64,000 nucleotides of DNA from an uncultured Myxococcales bacterium. GTDB taxonomy: Bacteria; Myxococcota; Myxococcia; Myxococcales; Myxococcaceae. The notes under the pieces are model-generated. The model had not been told where the DNA came from. It was given only the letters and a program-made list of their open reading frames with translations, and ran no database searches. The translations under genes were made by a program, and so were the position numbers. This document shows, one piece after another, positions 44,750 to 54,724 of this stretch (within the stretch, counting starts at the first letter, position 1; every line of letters begins with the position of its first letter). The stretch lies in contig CALJKW010000002.1 in assembly GCA_937980205.1 (NCBI GenBank), forward strand, positions 1 to 64,000. The letters are read 5' to 3'.

Positions 44750-47555
44750 GCGCAGCGAGCAGCAGCAGCAGCGCCGGAGACGAGCTGCAGCCGCACGGCG
44801 GCGGAAGGTCGATCGTCACCTGATCGAACGACACCTGTTCGTCGCGGATGCGGGCGACCGCAGTGGGTTTTGGCGCCGCGAGAATCGGAGAGCGCGCGAG
44901 GTACGTGACCGAGCGCGTCTGCCCAGCGGCCAGCGAGAACGGGCCGATCACGAGGTGGCCCGCGGCGCCGAGCGAGGCGCTCACCTTCTCGCCGTCGACG
45001 CGCGCGCTCGCGAGAATCGGCGACAGCCCGTCGAGCGTCTCGTCGAGCGTGATCGCCGTCGCGCCGCAGGGTTCGCGGTTCTGCACCGTGATCTGCACGG
45101 CGCGCAGATCATCGCCGCCGGCCGTGGGCGGGCCGACGTTGTGGGAGAGGTCGACGAAGCGATGCTGGAGGCGGACGTCGAACTCCTGCACGGCCACGTT
45201 CCCTGGCGCGCCGGTGGTGGTCACGCGCCAGCGCAGCGTGTCGCCGATGAGGTCGAGCCCGCCGTCCGCGGAGACATGAATCGTCTCGCGGTCGAGAGGT
45301 CCCGTGTCGACCGCCGGTCCGGACACCTGCTCCCACGCGTAGGTCTGGAGCTGGCAGAACTGGGGCGGTACGACGAGGGTCACGTCGCTGCTCACGCCGT
45401 GGCAGCCGACCTCGACTCCCGCCGTCGGCGGCAGGAACCCTGCCGGCAAAGGGTTGGTCGGCTGAACGACCCGATCGGTGAGCATGAAAGGAGAGAGCGT
45501 CGCGAGCAGTTCCCACGTGCCTGGCGTGCACGCGAAGTTGATGTTCCACCCTGCGTCGCCGTCGAGATCCACCGGACCAAACGACTGCTGCATGCCGGAG
45601 TCGAGCTCCGTCGCGACGACGGTTGCGGTGAGGCGCGCGCCCTGGCGACAGCCGAGACCGTCCGCGCTGAACACCCCCGAAGCGCTGCTGACGTTGAACA
45701 TGTACCCCATCGAGAACGTGGTGGCGGTGAACGGCTGCGGAACCACCGCCACGTCGACCGCCGTCGTCGGGCCCGTCTGATTGCCGACTGAATACGTCAC
45801 GCGGCCGTGCACACCGCCGTCGGAGCAGGAGTCGACCGAGTAGACGGTGAGTCCCGCGTCGCTGGCCACCCAGGAGATACCGGAGCCGCCGCCGTCCACG
45901 ACCCACGAGACCTCGACTGGCGCGTTGTCGCAGAAGTGAGGGGACCCGCCGAGCGGATACGAGGCGTCCGTGCCCGCGATCTGGCTGCGGCCCGTGATCG
46001 TCGGCGCGTTCGGCACGCCCCAGGGGTCGATGTGGACGGGAAGCGAGACGAGCGGCGAGGCGCCCTGCGCATTCACGCCACGGACACCGACCGTGGCGCC
46101 GGCGTCGAGAGTGCAGACGTATTGGGGAGGCGTGTACCGCCCCGCGTCCAGGCTACCGGGGCCGGTGAGACTCCAGTCGTAGCCTGATGGAGGGCACAGG
46201 CCCGACGCCGTCGCGGCGACGAAGACCAGGTCGGGGCCTCCCGCCTGCGCCGTCGTGCCGGCATCCGCGGTCAGCGTTGGCGCGGGCGGCGGCCCGTTCA
46301 ACGCCGTCAGCGTCGCTCCGAAGCGCATGTCGTGCGGCGCGTAGCCGTCCGAGACGTAGGCGTAGATCGTCGGAGTTCCGCACGACGTCGCGGTCAGGCG
46401 AGCCGCCCCGCCGTCCGGTTCCACCGTCACGATGCCGCCCGCGTCGAGCTCCCAGGTGACCCACAGCGGGTCTCCGTCTGAGTCACTCACGTCGATGGTG
46501 AGGTCGACCGGCGCATTGACGCTCAGCATCGGCAGCGACGCGAACGACGCGTCCGGAGCTGCCTCGTTCCAGTACGACCAGCCTTTGAACATCGGCGCGG
46601 TGCTTCCGGTGTGCGCGGCGCAGAAGCGCGGCGACGCGCAGGCGAGCTGAAGGATCGGAAGCCCCAGCGCGATGGGGGGCCGCACAACCCATGTCAGGCC
46701 CGGGGCCGCTGGGTTCGGCACGGCGCCCAGGAGGCCTCCGTCCTGCAGAACAGCAATGCCAAAACCGGCACCGAGCGCCGAACCGCCCTCCTCCGTGTAG
46801 GCGACGGTTTGGATGAAACCGCCGGGCGTCTGCGCCGTCCCACGCAGGTACCCGCCGTCGCTCAACACGGCACCGACGAAGACCCGGCCGCCCCCGACAC
46901 CTGGAAACCCTTCGGCCACGACCAACCCGGCGCCGCCGTCGAGCCTGCGGAAGAGCTGCACCTCGCTCACGACCGTAATTGGTGTGGTGATCGTGCCGCG
47001 GGCGCCGCTCGTGATGAACGCGATAGAGGGTGTCCCGTTGACGCCAGCGGCCACCCAGTCTTCGCCGCCCGCCGAGACGGCACTCAGCGATCGATTCGTG
47101 GCCGAGGCCCCGGTGATCAGCGGCGCACTGAATGCCGACGTGGGGCTCGGCGCGGTGCTGAGTGCAATCTGACCACCGCTCGTATGAAGCAGGCCCGTGA
47201 ACCCGCTCTCGGTGCGCCGAGCCCTGTGAAGCGCGGTCGCTGCGATTGGCGATGCGCCGGTCACGCAGCCCAGCGAAGCGGTCGTGGAGAACGCCTGGAT
47301 ACAACCGCCGTCGACCTGGGTGACAGCCACGGCCTGGCCCGCCAGGGCGACCGGCATCGGCGGCGCCACGTCCATACACATCGCTCCCGGCATGCACGCC
47401 TTCACCGCAGCCTGGGAGTTGCTGATGACGAGAATGCGGCCTTCCCCCTCGACCTGAACGTCATTCGGCGTCCCGGTGATGGGAATCTCGGTCCACCCCG
47501 CGAGCGCCTCGCTCGCGAGCAGCACTCCCACGCAAGCGAAAAACCGTGCGCTCAT
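44670..47555 (-). CDS. Large secreted MYXO-CTERM-like protein
   Basis: 961 residues. Signal peptide MSARFFACVGVLLASEALA, a propeller-like N-terminal half with short repeating strands, Ig/PKD-like modules (VDLTIDVSDSDGDPLWVTWELDAGG; WEQVSGPAVDTGPL), and a DUF11-like segment (LDETLDGLSP). Near the end CGCSSSPALLLLLAALSLWPRRR matches the MYXO-CTERM pattern for outer-membrane or surface sorting. About 20 further residues follow the Arg cluster, read antisense to the PfkB gene. Starts one base inside the preceding stop (TGATG). Confidence 0.85.
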   Translation of the reverse strand: MSARFFACVGVLLASEALAGWTEIPITGTPNDVQVEGEGRILVISNSQAAVKACMPGAMCMDVAPPMPVALAGQAVAVTQVDGGCIQAFSTTASLGCVTGASPIAATALHRARRTESGFTGLLHTSGGQIALSTAPSPTSAFSAPLITGASATNRSLSAVSAGGEDWVAAGVNGTPSIAFITSGARGTITTPITVVSEVQLFRRLDGGAGLVVAEGFPGVGGGRVFVGAVLSDGGYLRGTAQTPGGFIQTVAYTEEGGSALGAGFGIAVLQDGGLLGAVPNPAAPGLTWVVRPPIALGLPILQLACASPRFCAAHTGSTAPMFKGWSYWNEAAPDASFASLPMLSVNAPVDLTIDVSDSDGDPLWVTWELDAGGIVTVEPDGGAARLTATSCGTPTIYAYVSDGYAPHDMRFGATLTALNGPPPAPTLTADAGTTAQAGGPDLVFVAATASGLCPPSGYDWSLTGPGSLDAGRYTPPQYVCTLDAGATVGVRGVNAQGASPLVSLPVHIDPWGVPNAPTITGRSQIAGTDASYPLGGSPHFCDNAPVEVSWVVDGGGSGISWVASDAGLTVYSVDSCSDGGVHGRVTYSVGNQTGPTTAVDVAVVPQPFTATTFSMGYMFNVSSASGVFSADGLGCRQGARLTATVVATELDSGMQQSFGPVDLDGDAGWNINFACTPGTWELLATLSPFMLTDRVVQPTNPLPAGFLPPTAGVEVGCHGVSSDVTLVVPPQFCQLQTYAWEQVSGPAVDTGPLDRETIHVSADGGLDLIGDTLRWRVTTTGAPGNVAVQEFDVRLQHRFVDLSHNVGPPTAGGDDLRAVQITVQNREPCGATAITLDETLDGLSPILASARVDGEKVSASLGAAGHLVIGPFSLAAGQTRSVTYLARSPILAAPKPTAVARIRDEQVSFDQVTIDLPPPCGCSSSPALLLLLAALSLWPRRRAVAPRRTSARSGPRSPPS

Positions 47556-50500
47556 CAGTACGCCATCTCCGCGCGCAGGTAGATTCGGCCCTGGTTCGTC
47601 GCCGCGGGATCCATCGGCGAGGCCCGATACCCGAGCATCGTATAGCCGCCGGCCACCAGGAATCCCGAGTACCGGAAGCCCACCTCGCCACGCAGTGTGG
47701 TCAACCCTTCCCCGTCGGGATCCGCGCTCCGTCGGCCGACCTCGGCGGCGACCTCGAGGCCGCTCCAGATGCGGAACGACGGCCGCAGCGAAGCCACCAG
47801 CTGTACGTCCAGCGGAGCCCCCTCCACCTGGTGCAGCTGCAGGTGCGCGCCACCGGAGATCCTCAAGCGCGAGAACAGCGTGATGCTCGGCAGCACGGAC
47901 ACCAGGTGCCGCGTGTACTCGGCCCCGCCGCCGCGCGACGGCGGCAGCAGCTCGCGCCGCATCGAGTAGCGCAGCACCACGATGCCGGGCTCGAACCTCC
48001 ACGCGAGCGCCGCGACGCCCTCGAGCAGCCGCGCCTCGAGCACGCGGTTGCGGCTCGTGTGCGAGAACGTCCCCGACAGCGTCGCCCGCAGCGACTGCGT
48101 GATGGTGAGCTCACCGCCGCCCCACGCCAGCCCCTGCAGCAGCTCGTCGCCCGGCCGCCGCTCGGACCGCACCTCGCCGCGCAGCCACGCCCGCGCCCGC
48201 TCGGACACGAAGCTCAAGCCGACTCCGCCGGCGTCGCGCTCGCGGTCGGGAGCCAGCTCCACCGGCATGCGCACGCCGCGCTCGTACCGCGCCGAGATGC
48301 TCAAGCCTTCCGTCACCCGCTGCGTGAGGCCCACTGCGCGCGAGAGCCGCAGGCCGGTGATGTCGTGCGCCGACACGTCCTCGACGAACACCGCGCCGCT
48401 GTCGAGCTCGCGCCGCACGCCGCTCGCGAGCCGCCGCTCTCCCAGCGACGGAGCATCCACGTCCAGCGAGTGCCCGCCGTACCAGACCTCGTCACCGCGC
48501 CGCACCTGGACGTTGCCCCACACCTGCGGGCCGAGCACCGGCCCCCAGCCCCCGCGCACCGCGAGCGTCACGTCCTGTGTCGGCTTGAGATCCACCCCCG
48601 CCGACGCGAACGTGTCGTCGAAGGCGCCCAGGCCCGCACCGTGAGACCACACGCGCTGCCGGTGCGCCGCCCGCAGCGTGAGCCAGCTCGTCACCGCCCA
48701 CCGCGCCGACAACCCGACGGAGACGCGCCCACCCTCGATGCCGTCGTCCAGCGCGCGGTACGTCGCGTCTCGACCCTCGAGGCGAATGCCCCACGTCGGC
48801 CGCTCGTACCCGACGAAGCCACCGGCGATGCGCTGGTTCGACGGAGGCAGGTGCGCGTCCGCGCCCCAGCGATCGTCGAACACGCCGCCGATCACGAAGT
48901 CGCCGATCGGCTGCTCGACACGCGCGGCGAGCTGCCGGAACGTGATGGGATCGTAGTGCTGCGCGTCGAAGAACCCCTGCTCGCGGTACCGCCACGAGAC
49001 GTCGAAGCTGCCGCGGTAGAACAGCGCCGGACCGCGCGCGCGAAGGCCGAACGCGTTCGCCGCGTAGCCGCGCGCCGGCATCACACCGCCAGCGGGGCTC
49101 GTGAACGTGAGCCCGCCGTCGTCCGACCACCGCAGCGACGAGATGTCGGTGACGTCGAAGCTGCGGGCCACCTCCGCCGAGATGAGCACCGGCCCGAGCC
49201 ACCCGGACGCCGAGCCGCGCAGCAGCCGAGCCCCGCCCTGCTCCGCGTAGCCCGCGTTGATCGTCACGGGCCCGAGCCGCCCCGACACCTCGCCCCCGAA
49301 CGTCCGCTGCGACGGCCCCACCACCGGACGCTCGTAGTCGACCCACAGCACCGGCCGCGTGAAGTTGCTCGGAGGCCCCGCCCCCAACGTCCGCGTCGAC
49401 TCGAACGACCACAGCGGCCGCGCGAGCAGAATGCGCCCCTGGATGGGGTCGATCGAGTAGTCGACGCCGCGCGTGAGGTGCCGCTCGCCGATCGGCAGCC
49501 CCGTCACGCCGTCGCGCAGCTCGACGCGCACGGCCTCGCTGCCCTCGACCGCCGGCCCCGACAGGTAGAACAGGCTGCCGCCGGTCGCCTCGAAGCGGTC
49601 GTGCGCCGGCACGCGCGCGAGGCCTCCGACCGGGTCGACGCCGCCCGGCGCGTAGAAGCCGCGCACGCCCGCGCCGACGACCGCGTCATCCGGAGTCCGC
49701 GCCTCGAGGTACGCCGCCGTCGCGCTGCGGTGGAAGCGGCCGATCTCGTTCCCCGCGCCGAGCCACGCGCGGTACGTGCCGAAGCCGAGGCGGCCGACGC
49801 CCTCGCGGGAGATCTCCACGCGCAGCCGCGACTCGGGCGCGTTCGGCGCCACGCTCGCCGAGTCGTCGGCCCACTGCGGCACCACGTCGACCACCGGCAG
49901 CGCGCGCTCGGCCACCGCCATGCGCCGCGGCAGGAAGAACGACGACGCTCCGCCGTTCTGCAGCGCGCGGAGGTCCGCGTCGCGCAGGTCCAGCTCCGCG
50001 GCGAGATCGAACCCGAGCAGCCGGCCCCGCACCGCGCCGGCGCCGCGCCCGGCGAAGCGGAAGCCGCCGCCCGCTCCGAGCACGAACGCGCCCTCGACGT
50101 CGAGCAGGCCGACGACCGTGAGGCCGCTCGGAGGCTCGAGGCTGACCTCGCCCGTCACCGTCACGCCCTCCGAGCTCACCAGCACGACCGGCACCCGCGC
50201 CTGTTGCGACTCGCCGAGCGCGACCGTCGTCTGTCCCGACGGAGGCACCGCGACCTCGACCTCTCCCAGCCGCACGCGCGTCTGCGGCGGCGCCTCGACG
50301 GAGACCGACCGCCCCTTCGCCGCCGACGCCAGCACCGTGACGGTGCCCATCGGCTCCAGCGCTCGCGGCACCACCATGTACGAGCCGCCGCGCTCCACCA
50401 CGTCGACCTGCTGCACGAAGAAGCCGGTGCGGTTGCCCTTCCCGCTCACCTGCACCGGCACGCGATGCGGCCCCACGGAGAGCGGCACCCACGCCCGGTA

Positions 50501-51058
50501 TACGCCGTCGCCGCCGACCTCGGCGGGCCGCCCGCCGACGATGACGGTCTCTCCCTCGCCGACCTGGCCCGACAGCCGCACCTGCAGCGCTCCGTCGGCG
50601 AAGCGCGCCCCCGGCGGCTCGCTCGCCTGCGCTGCCGTCGCTCCCGCGCGCGCGAACGGAGCGACCGCGAAGTCCTGCGTCACCACGCCGCCCATCGGCA
50701 GCTCGAGCGTCGCCCCGTTGGGAGTCACCTGCGCCCCGCTCTGCAGCGTCAGCGGATCGACCTTGATGCGGTGGCGCCCCAGCACGAGGCGAACGCCGCT
50801 CGTGCCCTCGCGCTCGGGCGTGCGGCCCGGCACGTCGGCGAAGTGGTACGCGCCGTTCGCATCGGTGACCGCCCAGAAGCCGGTCTCGAGCATCACGCGC
50901 ACCCCGACGAGGCCGGGCTCGTCGGCCTGGCACCGGCCGTCTGAGTCGGTGTCGCTGCAGACGCGGCCGGCGATGGCGCCGCGATCGAGCCGCAACGGCT
51001 GAGCGACCTGCGCCTGTCCGAGCGCCACCGCGAACAGCATCGCGGCGGCGGCGCTCAC
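47555..51058 (-). CDS. Large outer-membrane barrel protein with an SdrD/SpaA-like N-terminal domain
   Basis: 1,167 residues. Signal peptide to about residue 18. Residues 25-85 resemble an SdrD B/collagen-binding B domain (AGRVCSDTDSDGRCQADEPGL, TDANGAYHFADVPGR), with a second beta domain and then more than 700 residues of amphipathic strands ending IYLRAEMAY, an aromatic C-terminus typical of barrels. It looks like a surface-exposed barrel with a periplasmic or external Ig-like part. GTG start overlaps the preceding stop (GTGA). Confidence 0.82.
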   Translation of the reverse strand: MSAAAAMLFAVALGQAQVAQPLRLDRGAIAGRVCSDTDSDGRCQADEPGLVGVRVMLETGFWAVTDANGAYHFADVPGRTPEREGTSGVRLVLGRHRIKVDPLTLQSGAQVTPNGATLELPMGGVVTQDFAVAPFARAGATAAQASEPPGARFADGALQVRLSGQVGEGETVIVGGRPAEVGGDGVYRAWVPLSVGPHRVPVQVSGKGNRTGFFVQQVDVVERGGSYMVVPRALEPMGTVTVLASAAKGRSVSVEAPPQTRVRLGEVEVAVPPSGQTTVALGESQQARVPVVLVSSEGVTVTGEVSLEPPSGLTVVGLLDVEGAFVLGAGGGFRFAGRGAGAVRGRLLGFDLAAELDLRDADLRALQNGGASSFFLPRRMAVAERALPVVDVVPQWADDSASVAPNAPESRLRVEISREGVGRLGFGTYRAWLGAGNEIGRFHRSATAAYLEARTPDDAVVGAGVRGFYAPGGVDPVGGLARVPAHDRFEATGGSLFYLSGPAVEGSEAVRVELRDGVTGLPIGERHLTRGVDYSIDPIQGRILLARPLWSFESTRTLGAGPPSNFTRPVLWVDYERPVVGPSQRTFGGEVSGRLGPVTINAGYAEQGGARLLRGSASGWLGPVLISAEVARSFDVTDISSLRWSDDGGLTFTSPAGGVMPARGYAANAFGLRARGPALFYRGSFDVSWRYREQGFFDAQHYDPITFRQLAARVEQPIGDFVIGGVFDDRWGADAHLPPSNQRIAGGFVGYERPTWGIRLEGRDATYRALDDGIEGGRVSVGLSARWAVTSWLTLRAAHRQRVWSHGAGLGAFDDTFASAGVDLKPTQDVTLAVRGGWGPVLGPQVWGNVQVRRGDEVWYGGHSLDVDAPSLGERRLASGVRRELDSGAVFVEDVSAHDITGLRLSRAVGLTQRVTEGLSISARYERGVRMPVELAPDRERDAGGVGLSFVSERARAWLRGEVRSERRPGDELLQGLAWGGGELTITQSLRATLSGTFSHTSRNRVLEARLLEGVAALAWRFEPGIVVLRYSMRRELLPPSRGGGAEYTRHLVSVLPSITLFSRLRISGGAHLQLHQVEGAPLDVQLVASLRPSFRIWSGLEVAAEVGRRSADPDGEGLTTLRGEVGFRYSGFLVAGGYTMLGYRASPMDPAATNQGRIYLRAEMAY

Positions 51059-53004
51059 GGCCGCACCTCGGCCAGCGCGAGCACCTGCGTCTCGACGTCG
51101 ACGACTGCCACCGACGCGGGACCGTCGAGCCCCTGCACCTCGAAGCGCGTGCGGCCGTCAGCGACCGTCGCCGGCCCGGCGCGCCCGCGGCTGAGCTCGA
51201 CGGAGACCTCGCGTCCCGGCAGCACCGCTCCGTCGCTCGACTCGACCCACCACGTGACGGCCTTGCCCTTCACCTCGACGCGCACCACCACCGGCACCGC
51301 AGGCCCCAGCGTGAGCGGCAGGTCCGCCGGCGCCGAGCCCGGCCGGCTCGCGCGCGGGAACACGAGCCGCCCGCCTTCTCGCACGTGCAGGTCCGCGCTG
51401 AGGCCCGGCCACGCCGCGTGGCGCAGCGACAGATCGGTGTCGGCCACCGGACCGAGATCGATCACGCCCTCGGCGTCCGTGGTCACGTCGCGCGCGCCCA
51501 CCTTCAGCGGCTGGGCCGGCACCGGCAGGCCGGCCAGATCCGTCACCGCGGCGAGCAGCCGCGAGCCCTCGACCCAGCACGCGATGCGCGCCGGCTCCGC
51601 CCCGACGGGGCCCCACGCGCGGACCTGGAGCGACGTGCGGCCGACGTCGACGTCGCCCGGCACGCGCCACCGCGCCGAGAGCTTCCCTCCGCCGAGCTCC
51701 TTCACGTCTTCGAGCGCTCCGACCGCCGAGACGAGCGCGAGCCGCGCGCCGGGCCGCGGGCGACCGAGCGCGTCCTTCACCACTGCCGTGACCGGCACCG
51801 AGCCGCCGAGGTGCACGAACGCCTCCGGCACCGTCACCGTCGCGCTCGCCGCGGGGCCCTGCACCAGCTGCACCTGCATGTCCTCGCGCGCGGAGATCGA
51901 GCCCTGCTTCCACACGGCCGCGAGGTCCTCTCGCCCCGAGCCGAGCTCCGCGGGCGCCACGTAGCCGAACTCGATGACGCCGTTGTCGAGCTGCCGCGGC
52001 GCCGTCGTGCGCCCGCGCGCGGCCGCGAGCGTCACCTTCGTGCTGCTGGTGATGTTGCCGTAGACGTCGGACGTCGCGCACAGCACGCGCGCGCGCGACT
52101 GGCCGTCGGCCGGCAGCTGCGTCGGGCTCACCACGCAGGCGAGCTGGTCGGTCGGCGGCAGCGCGAGATCGATCGGGTTCGAGCGCTTGTTGCCGAGGCG
52201 ATCGACCGCGGTGCCGCTCGCCATGCCGTAGCCGGGAGGCACCACGATCGGCACCTTGAACCGCCCGTCGGGCCCGGTGTGCACCGGGCCGAACTTCTTC
52301 CCTGCGATGGTGAGCGTCAGATCCGCGTTCGCCTCGGTCTTGCCCGGCAGCTCGACGGCGGCCGCGAGCGGCACGCGCAGCGCTCCGAACGCGCCGTGCA
52401 CGGATTGGGGATGCGGCCAGGCCGAGAACGCGACGACGACCGCGACCTCGGGGAAGCGCGTCGCGGGCAGCACGTACCGCGCGCTGTAGACGCCAGCGCC
52501 GACCTTCTTCAGCTCCTCGATGGAGCCGACGTTCGCGCGCAGCACCGGCGGCGCCGACTCGGGGTCGGGCTGGCCTTCTGCGTTGCGCATCTCGATGGTG
52601 AGCTGCGCCGACGTGTCGCGCCCCTTCACCGGCGCGGCCGGCTCGAGCTTGAGCGTCACGCGCGCCGCCGGCGGGCCCACCGCGTAGGTGCGGCTCTCGG
52701 TCGCGTTCGCCGACTTCGCGGTGACGGTGACCTTGCGCTCGGCCCCGGGCGTGAGCGTGAACACGCGCAGCGGGCCCTCGCCTCTCTGCGGAGTCACCGT
52801 CGCGCCCGGCGCGTCGAGCTGCACGCCCTTCGCGTCGACGGTGCGCCCCGAATCGTCGATGAGCCGCACCGCGAGCTGAAAGCCGTCGGGGGACACCGTC
52901 GACTGCGGCCCGAGCAGCTCGAGCTTCTCGGCGCGCGCGGCGAGCGGCGCCAGCACCAAAGCGGCGACGAAGCGGAAGCTCGGCGGGCTCACGGCGCCGC
53001 GCAC
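51055..53004 (-). CDS. Secreted protein with tandem Ig-like (invasin-type) domains
   Basis: 649 residues. A signal peptide ends in AALVLAPLAARAEK. The rest is a series of Ig-like modules: strand pairs such as AARVTLKLEPAAPVKGRDTSA and a repeated VVSPTQLPADGQSRARVLC, VPVTAVVKDALGRPRPGARLAL pattern typical of Big-1/invasin or transglutaminase-like Ig repeats. First gene of a three-gene operon of large secreted proteins. GTG at 53004 used; GTG at 52992 is the alternative. Confidence 0.78.
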   Translation of the reverse strand: MRGAVSPPSFRFVAALVLAPLAARAEKLELLGPQSTVSPDGFQLAVRLIDDSGRTVDAKGVQLDAPGATVTPQRGEGPLRVFTLTPGAERKVTVTAKSANATESRTYAVGPPAARVTLKLEPAAPVKGRDTSAQLTIEMRNAEGQPDPESAPPVLRANVGSIEELKKVGAGVYSARYVLPATRFPEVAVVVAFSAWPHPQSVHGAFGALRVPLAAAVELPGKTEANADLTLTIAGKKFGPVHTGPDGRFKVPIVVPPGYGMASGTAVDRLGNKRSNPIDLALPPTDQLACVVSPTQLPADGQSRARVLCATSDVYGNITSSTKVTLAAARGRTTAPRQLDNGVIEFGYVAPAELGSGREDLAAVWKQGSISAREDMQVQLVQGPAASATVTVPEAFVHLGGSVPVTAVVKDALGRPRPGARLALVSAVGALEDVKELGGGKLSARWRVPGDVDVGRTSLQVRAWGPVGAEPARIACWVEGSRLLAAVTDLAGLPVPAQPLKVGARDVTTDAEGVIDLGPVADTDLSLRHAAWPGLSADLHVREGGRLVFPRASRPGSAPADLPLTLGPAVPVVVRVEVKGKAVTWWVESSDGAVLPGREVSVELSRGRAGPATVADGRTRFEVQGLDGPASVAVVDVETQVLALAEVRP

Positions 53005-53034
53005 GCTACCAGAGAGAGATCGCCCGTCGTCGCG

Positions 53035-54630
53035 CTATCTGCGGCGCGACGCGACGGACACCGGACGGCGACGCGCGAGGACCATCAGCACCAGCGCCGC
53101 GAGCAGCATGGGGGCGAGGCCACCCGTCGCCGAGCAGCCGGCCTGCGGGGCAGGCTCGGACTCGAGGTGGTGCTTGCCGTGGCCCTTCTTGCCGTGACCG
53201 TGACGATGGTCATCGTCGTCGTCATCGTCGTCGTCGTCGTGATGACCATTGCCGTGGTGACCGTGGTCATCGTCGTCGTCGTCGCAGTCATCATCATCGT
53301 CGTCGTGATGACCGCCGCCGTTCGGCCGGCAGGCCCCCGGGTAGTCGCGCGAGTGGTTGCGCAGGTGCGAGAGCGCCGCGAAGAAGCCGATGTTGAGCGT
53401 CTGAGCGTTGTTCGGGTTGCCAGGCGGGACGTGGCAGATCGTGACCTTCAGGTGGCCATGGCCGCCGCCGGAGCCGCCCGAGCCGCCGCTGCCGCCCGAG
53501 CCGCCGCCACCACCGGAACCGCCACCGGCGCCCGAGCCCCCAGAACCGCCGGAACCGCCGCTGCCGCCGGCTCCGCCGCCGGCGCCACCACCGGTTCCCG
53601 GCAGGGTGAACGTCGTGCCGTAGATGTTGTTGTTACCGGCGGTGTCGTCATCGGCGGCCCAGACGACGCGCACGCGACCGTCAGGCAGCACGGAGACGTC
53701 GTTCAGCACCTCGTTCACCGTCGGCGTCGAAGTCACCTGGTACACGGTGTTGGTGGCGATCGAGTAGACGAAGAGGTCCGTCGCCTCACCGGGCAGGAAG
53801 CTCTCGAACGCCACGATCCCCGAGCTGATGCTCGGGTTGCGCTGAACCCCGTCGAGCTCGAGCTGGACCTCGCTGCCGCCCGTCGTCGGCACCAGGTAGA
53901 TGTCGCGGCCGTCGACGCTGCCAGCGCGATCGGAGTCGAACACGATCGTGTTCTCGTCGGTGTCCGGGCTGGTCTCCTCCGCGGTCGTCGCCGAGACGAC
54001 CGTCGGCGCGGACCACGTCGAGCCCACCAGGGTCGATTTCATGATGTCGCAGCCCGAGAAGCTGCCGACGCCGCACGCCTCCCAGACGACGAGGTTGCCG
54101 GCCGGCGAGACCGCGGGGCTCAGATCCTCGCGCGGCGAGACGCTCAGATTCACCAGCGGGCTGTTCGGGGCAGACACGAGGCCCACGAAGATGTCGTTCT
54201 GCGCGCCGGGGACGGTGTTGCCGACGAACGCGACCGTGTCGCTGCCGAGCGCGGTCGCGAACGCCCGAATGCCCGACATCGGAGCGATCGCGACGGTCGT
54301 CTCGTTCGCGACGTCGAAGACCATCGCGGTGCGGGTACCGTTGTCGTCGCGCGCGAACGCGACGCGGCCGTTCTGCACGTCCGACAACGTGTCGATCGCC
54401 GTCGGGGGCCGGGGGATCGCAGCCGACGTGCTGCTGAGGAAGCTGAAGTACCGAATGGAGAGACTGCCGACGTCCGTGTACGCAGCGAAGTCGCCGCTCA
54501 CGTGCGGGTCCGTCTGCTCGCCGGGGGTCACGTCGACGTCGACGCGCGTGCTGGTGATCGCACCGCCGTTGTCCGGCGTCAGCGCCATTGCGACTGCCGG
54601 CATCACCATCGCGAGAACGAAGGCCTTCAT
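53035..54630 (-). CDS. MYXO-CTERM protein with beta-propeller and Asp/His-rich tail
   Basis: 531 residues. Signal peptide; a TolB-like propeller (residues 20-330: repeated VSGDFAAYTD, NGRVAFARDD, DTVAFVGN); a Gly/Ser linker; a small Cys domain KVTICHVPPGNPNNAQTL ... GACRPNGGG of a type also seen in other secreted proteins; then about 60 residues of Asp and His (HHDDDDDDCDDDDDDHGHH), a likely metal-binding region; and a MYXO-CTERM tail (GCSATGGLAPMLLAALVLMVLARRR). ATG at 54630 has GGGAGAGG upstream. Its leader carries a cyclic-di-GMP-type riboswitch. Confidence 0.88.
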   Translation of the reverse strand: MKAFVLAMVMPAVAMALTPDNGGAITSTRVDVDVTPGEQTDPHVSGDFAAYTDVGSLSIRYFSFLSSTSAAIPRPPTAIDTLSDVQNGRVAFARDDNGTRTAMVFDVANETTVAIAPMSGIRAFATALGSDTVAFVGNTVPGAQNDIFVGLVSAPNSPLVNLSVSPREDLSPAVSPAGNLVVWEACGVGSFSGCDIMKSTLVGSTWSAPTVVSATTAEETSPDTDENTIVFDSDRAGSVDGRDIYLVPTTGGSEVQLELDGVQRNPSISSGIVAFESFLPGEATDLFVYSIATNTVYQVTSTPTVNEVLNDVSVLPDGRVRVVWAADDDTAGNNNIYGTTFTLPGTGGGAGGGAGGSGGSGGSGGSGAGGGSGGGGGSGGSGGSGGSGGGHGHLKVTICHVPPGNPNNAQTLNIGFFAALSHLRNHSRDYPGACRPNGGGHHDDDDDDCDDDDDDHGHHGNGHHDDDDDDDDDDHRHGHGKKGHGKHHLESEPAPQAGCSATGGLAPMLLAALVLMVLARRRPVSVASRRR

Positions 54631-54662
54631 CGCCAACCTCTCCCGGACCGTTTCCCAGCGTC

Positions 54663-54706
54663 CGAAACGACAAATCCCAAGCTCCTGAACGAAGGAACCT
54701 GGGATC
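54663..54706 (-). terminator. Terminator-like hairpin in the leader (riboswitch expression platform)
   Basis: Minus strand: ATCCCAGG, TTCCT, loop, AGGA, then TGGGAT, followed by TTGTCGTTT. It lies between the aptamer and the ATG at 54630, which is where a transcription-terminating expression platform would be. Confidence 0.55.
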
Positions 54707-54724
54707 GAGGGCGATTCACTTCCG

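Noticed and set aside
44750..44830. A second MYXO-CTERM gene or pseudogene end
   Set aside because: This DNA encodes the Cys/hydrophobic/Arg tail of the large secreted gene already listed on the minus strand.
47546..51002. Large plus-strand frames across the barrel gene
   Set aside because: Arg/His-rich antisense translation typical of GC-rich DNA; the minus strand has signal peptide, strands and coupled neighbours.
53150..53335. A plus-strand gene for a Val/Ile-rich membrane protein
   Set aside because: It is the reverse reading of the Asp/His codon run of the MYXO-CTERM protein, which has the signal peptide, ribosome site and domains.
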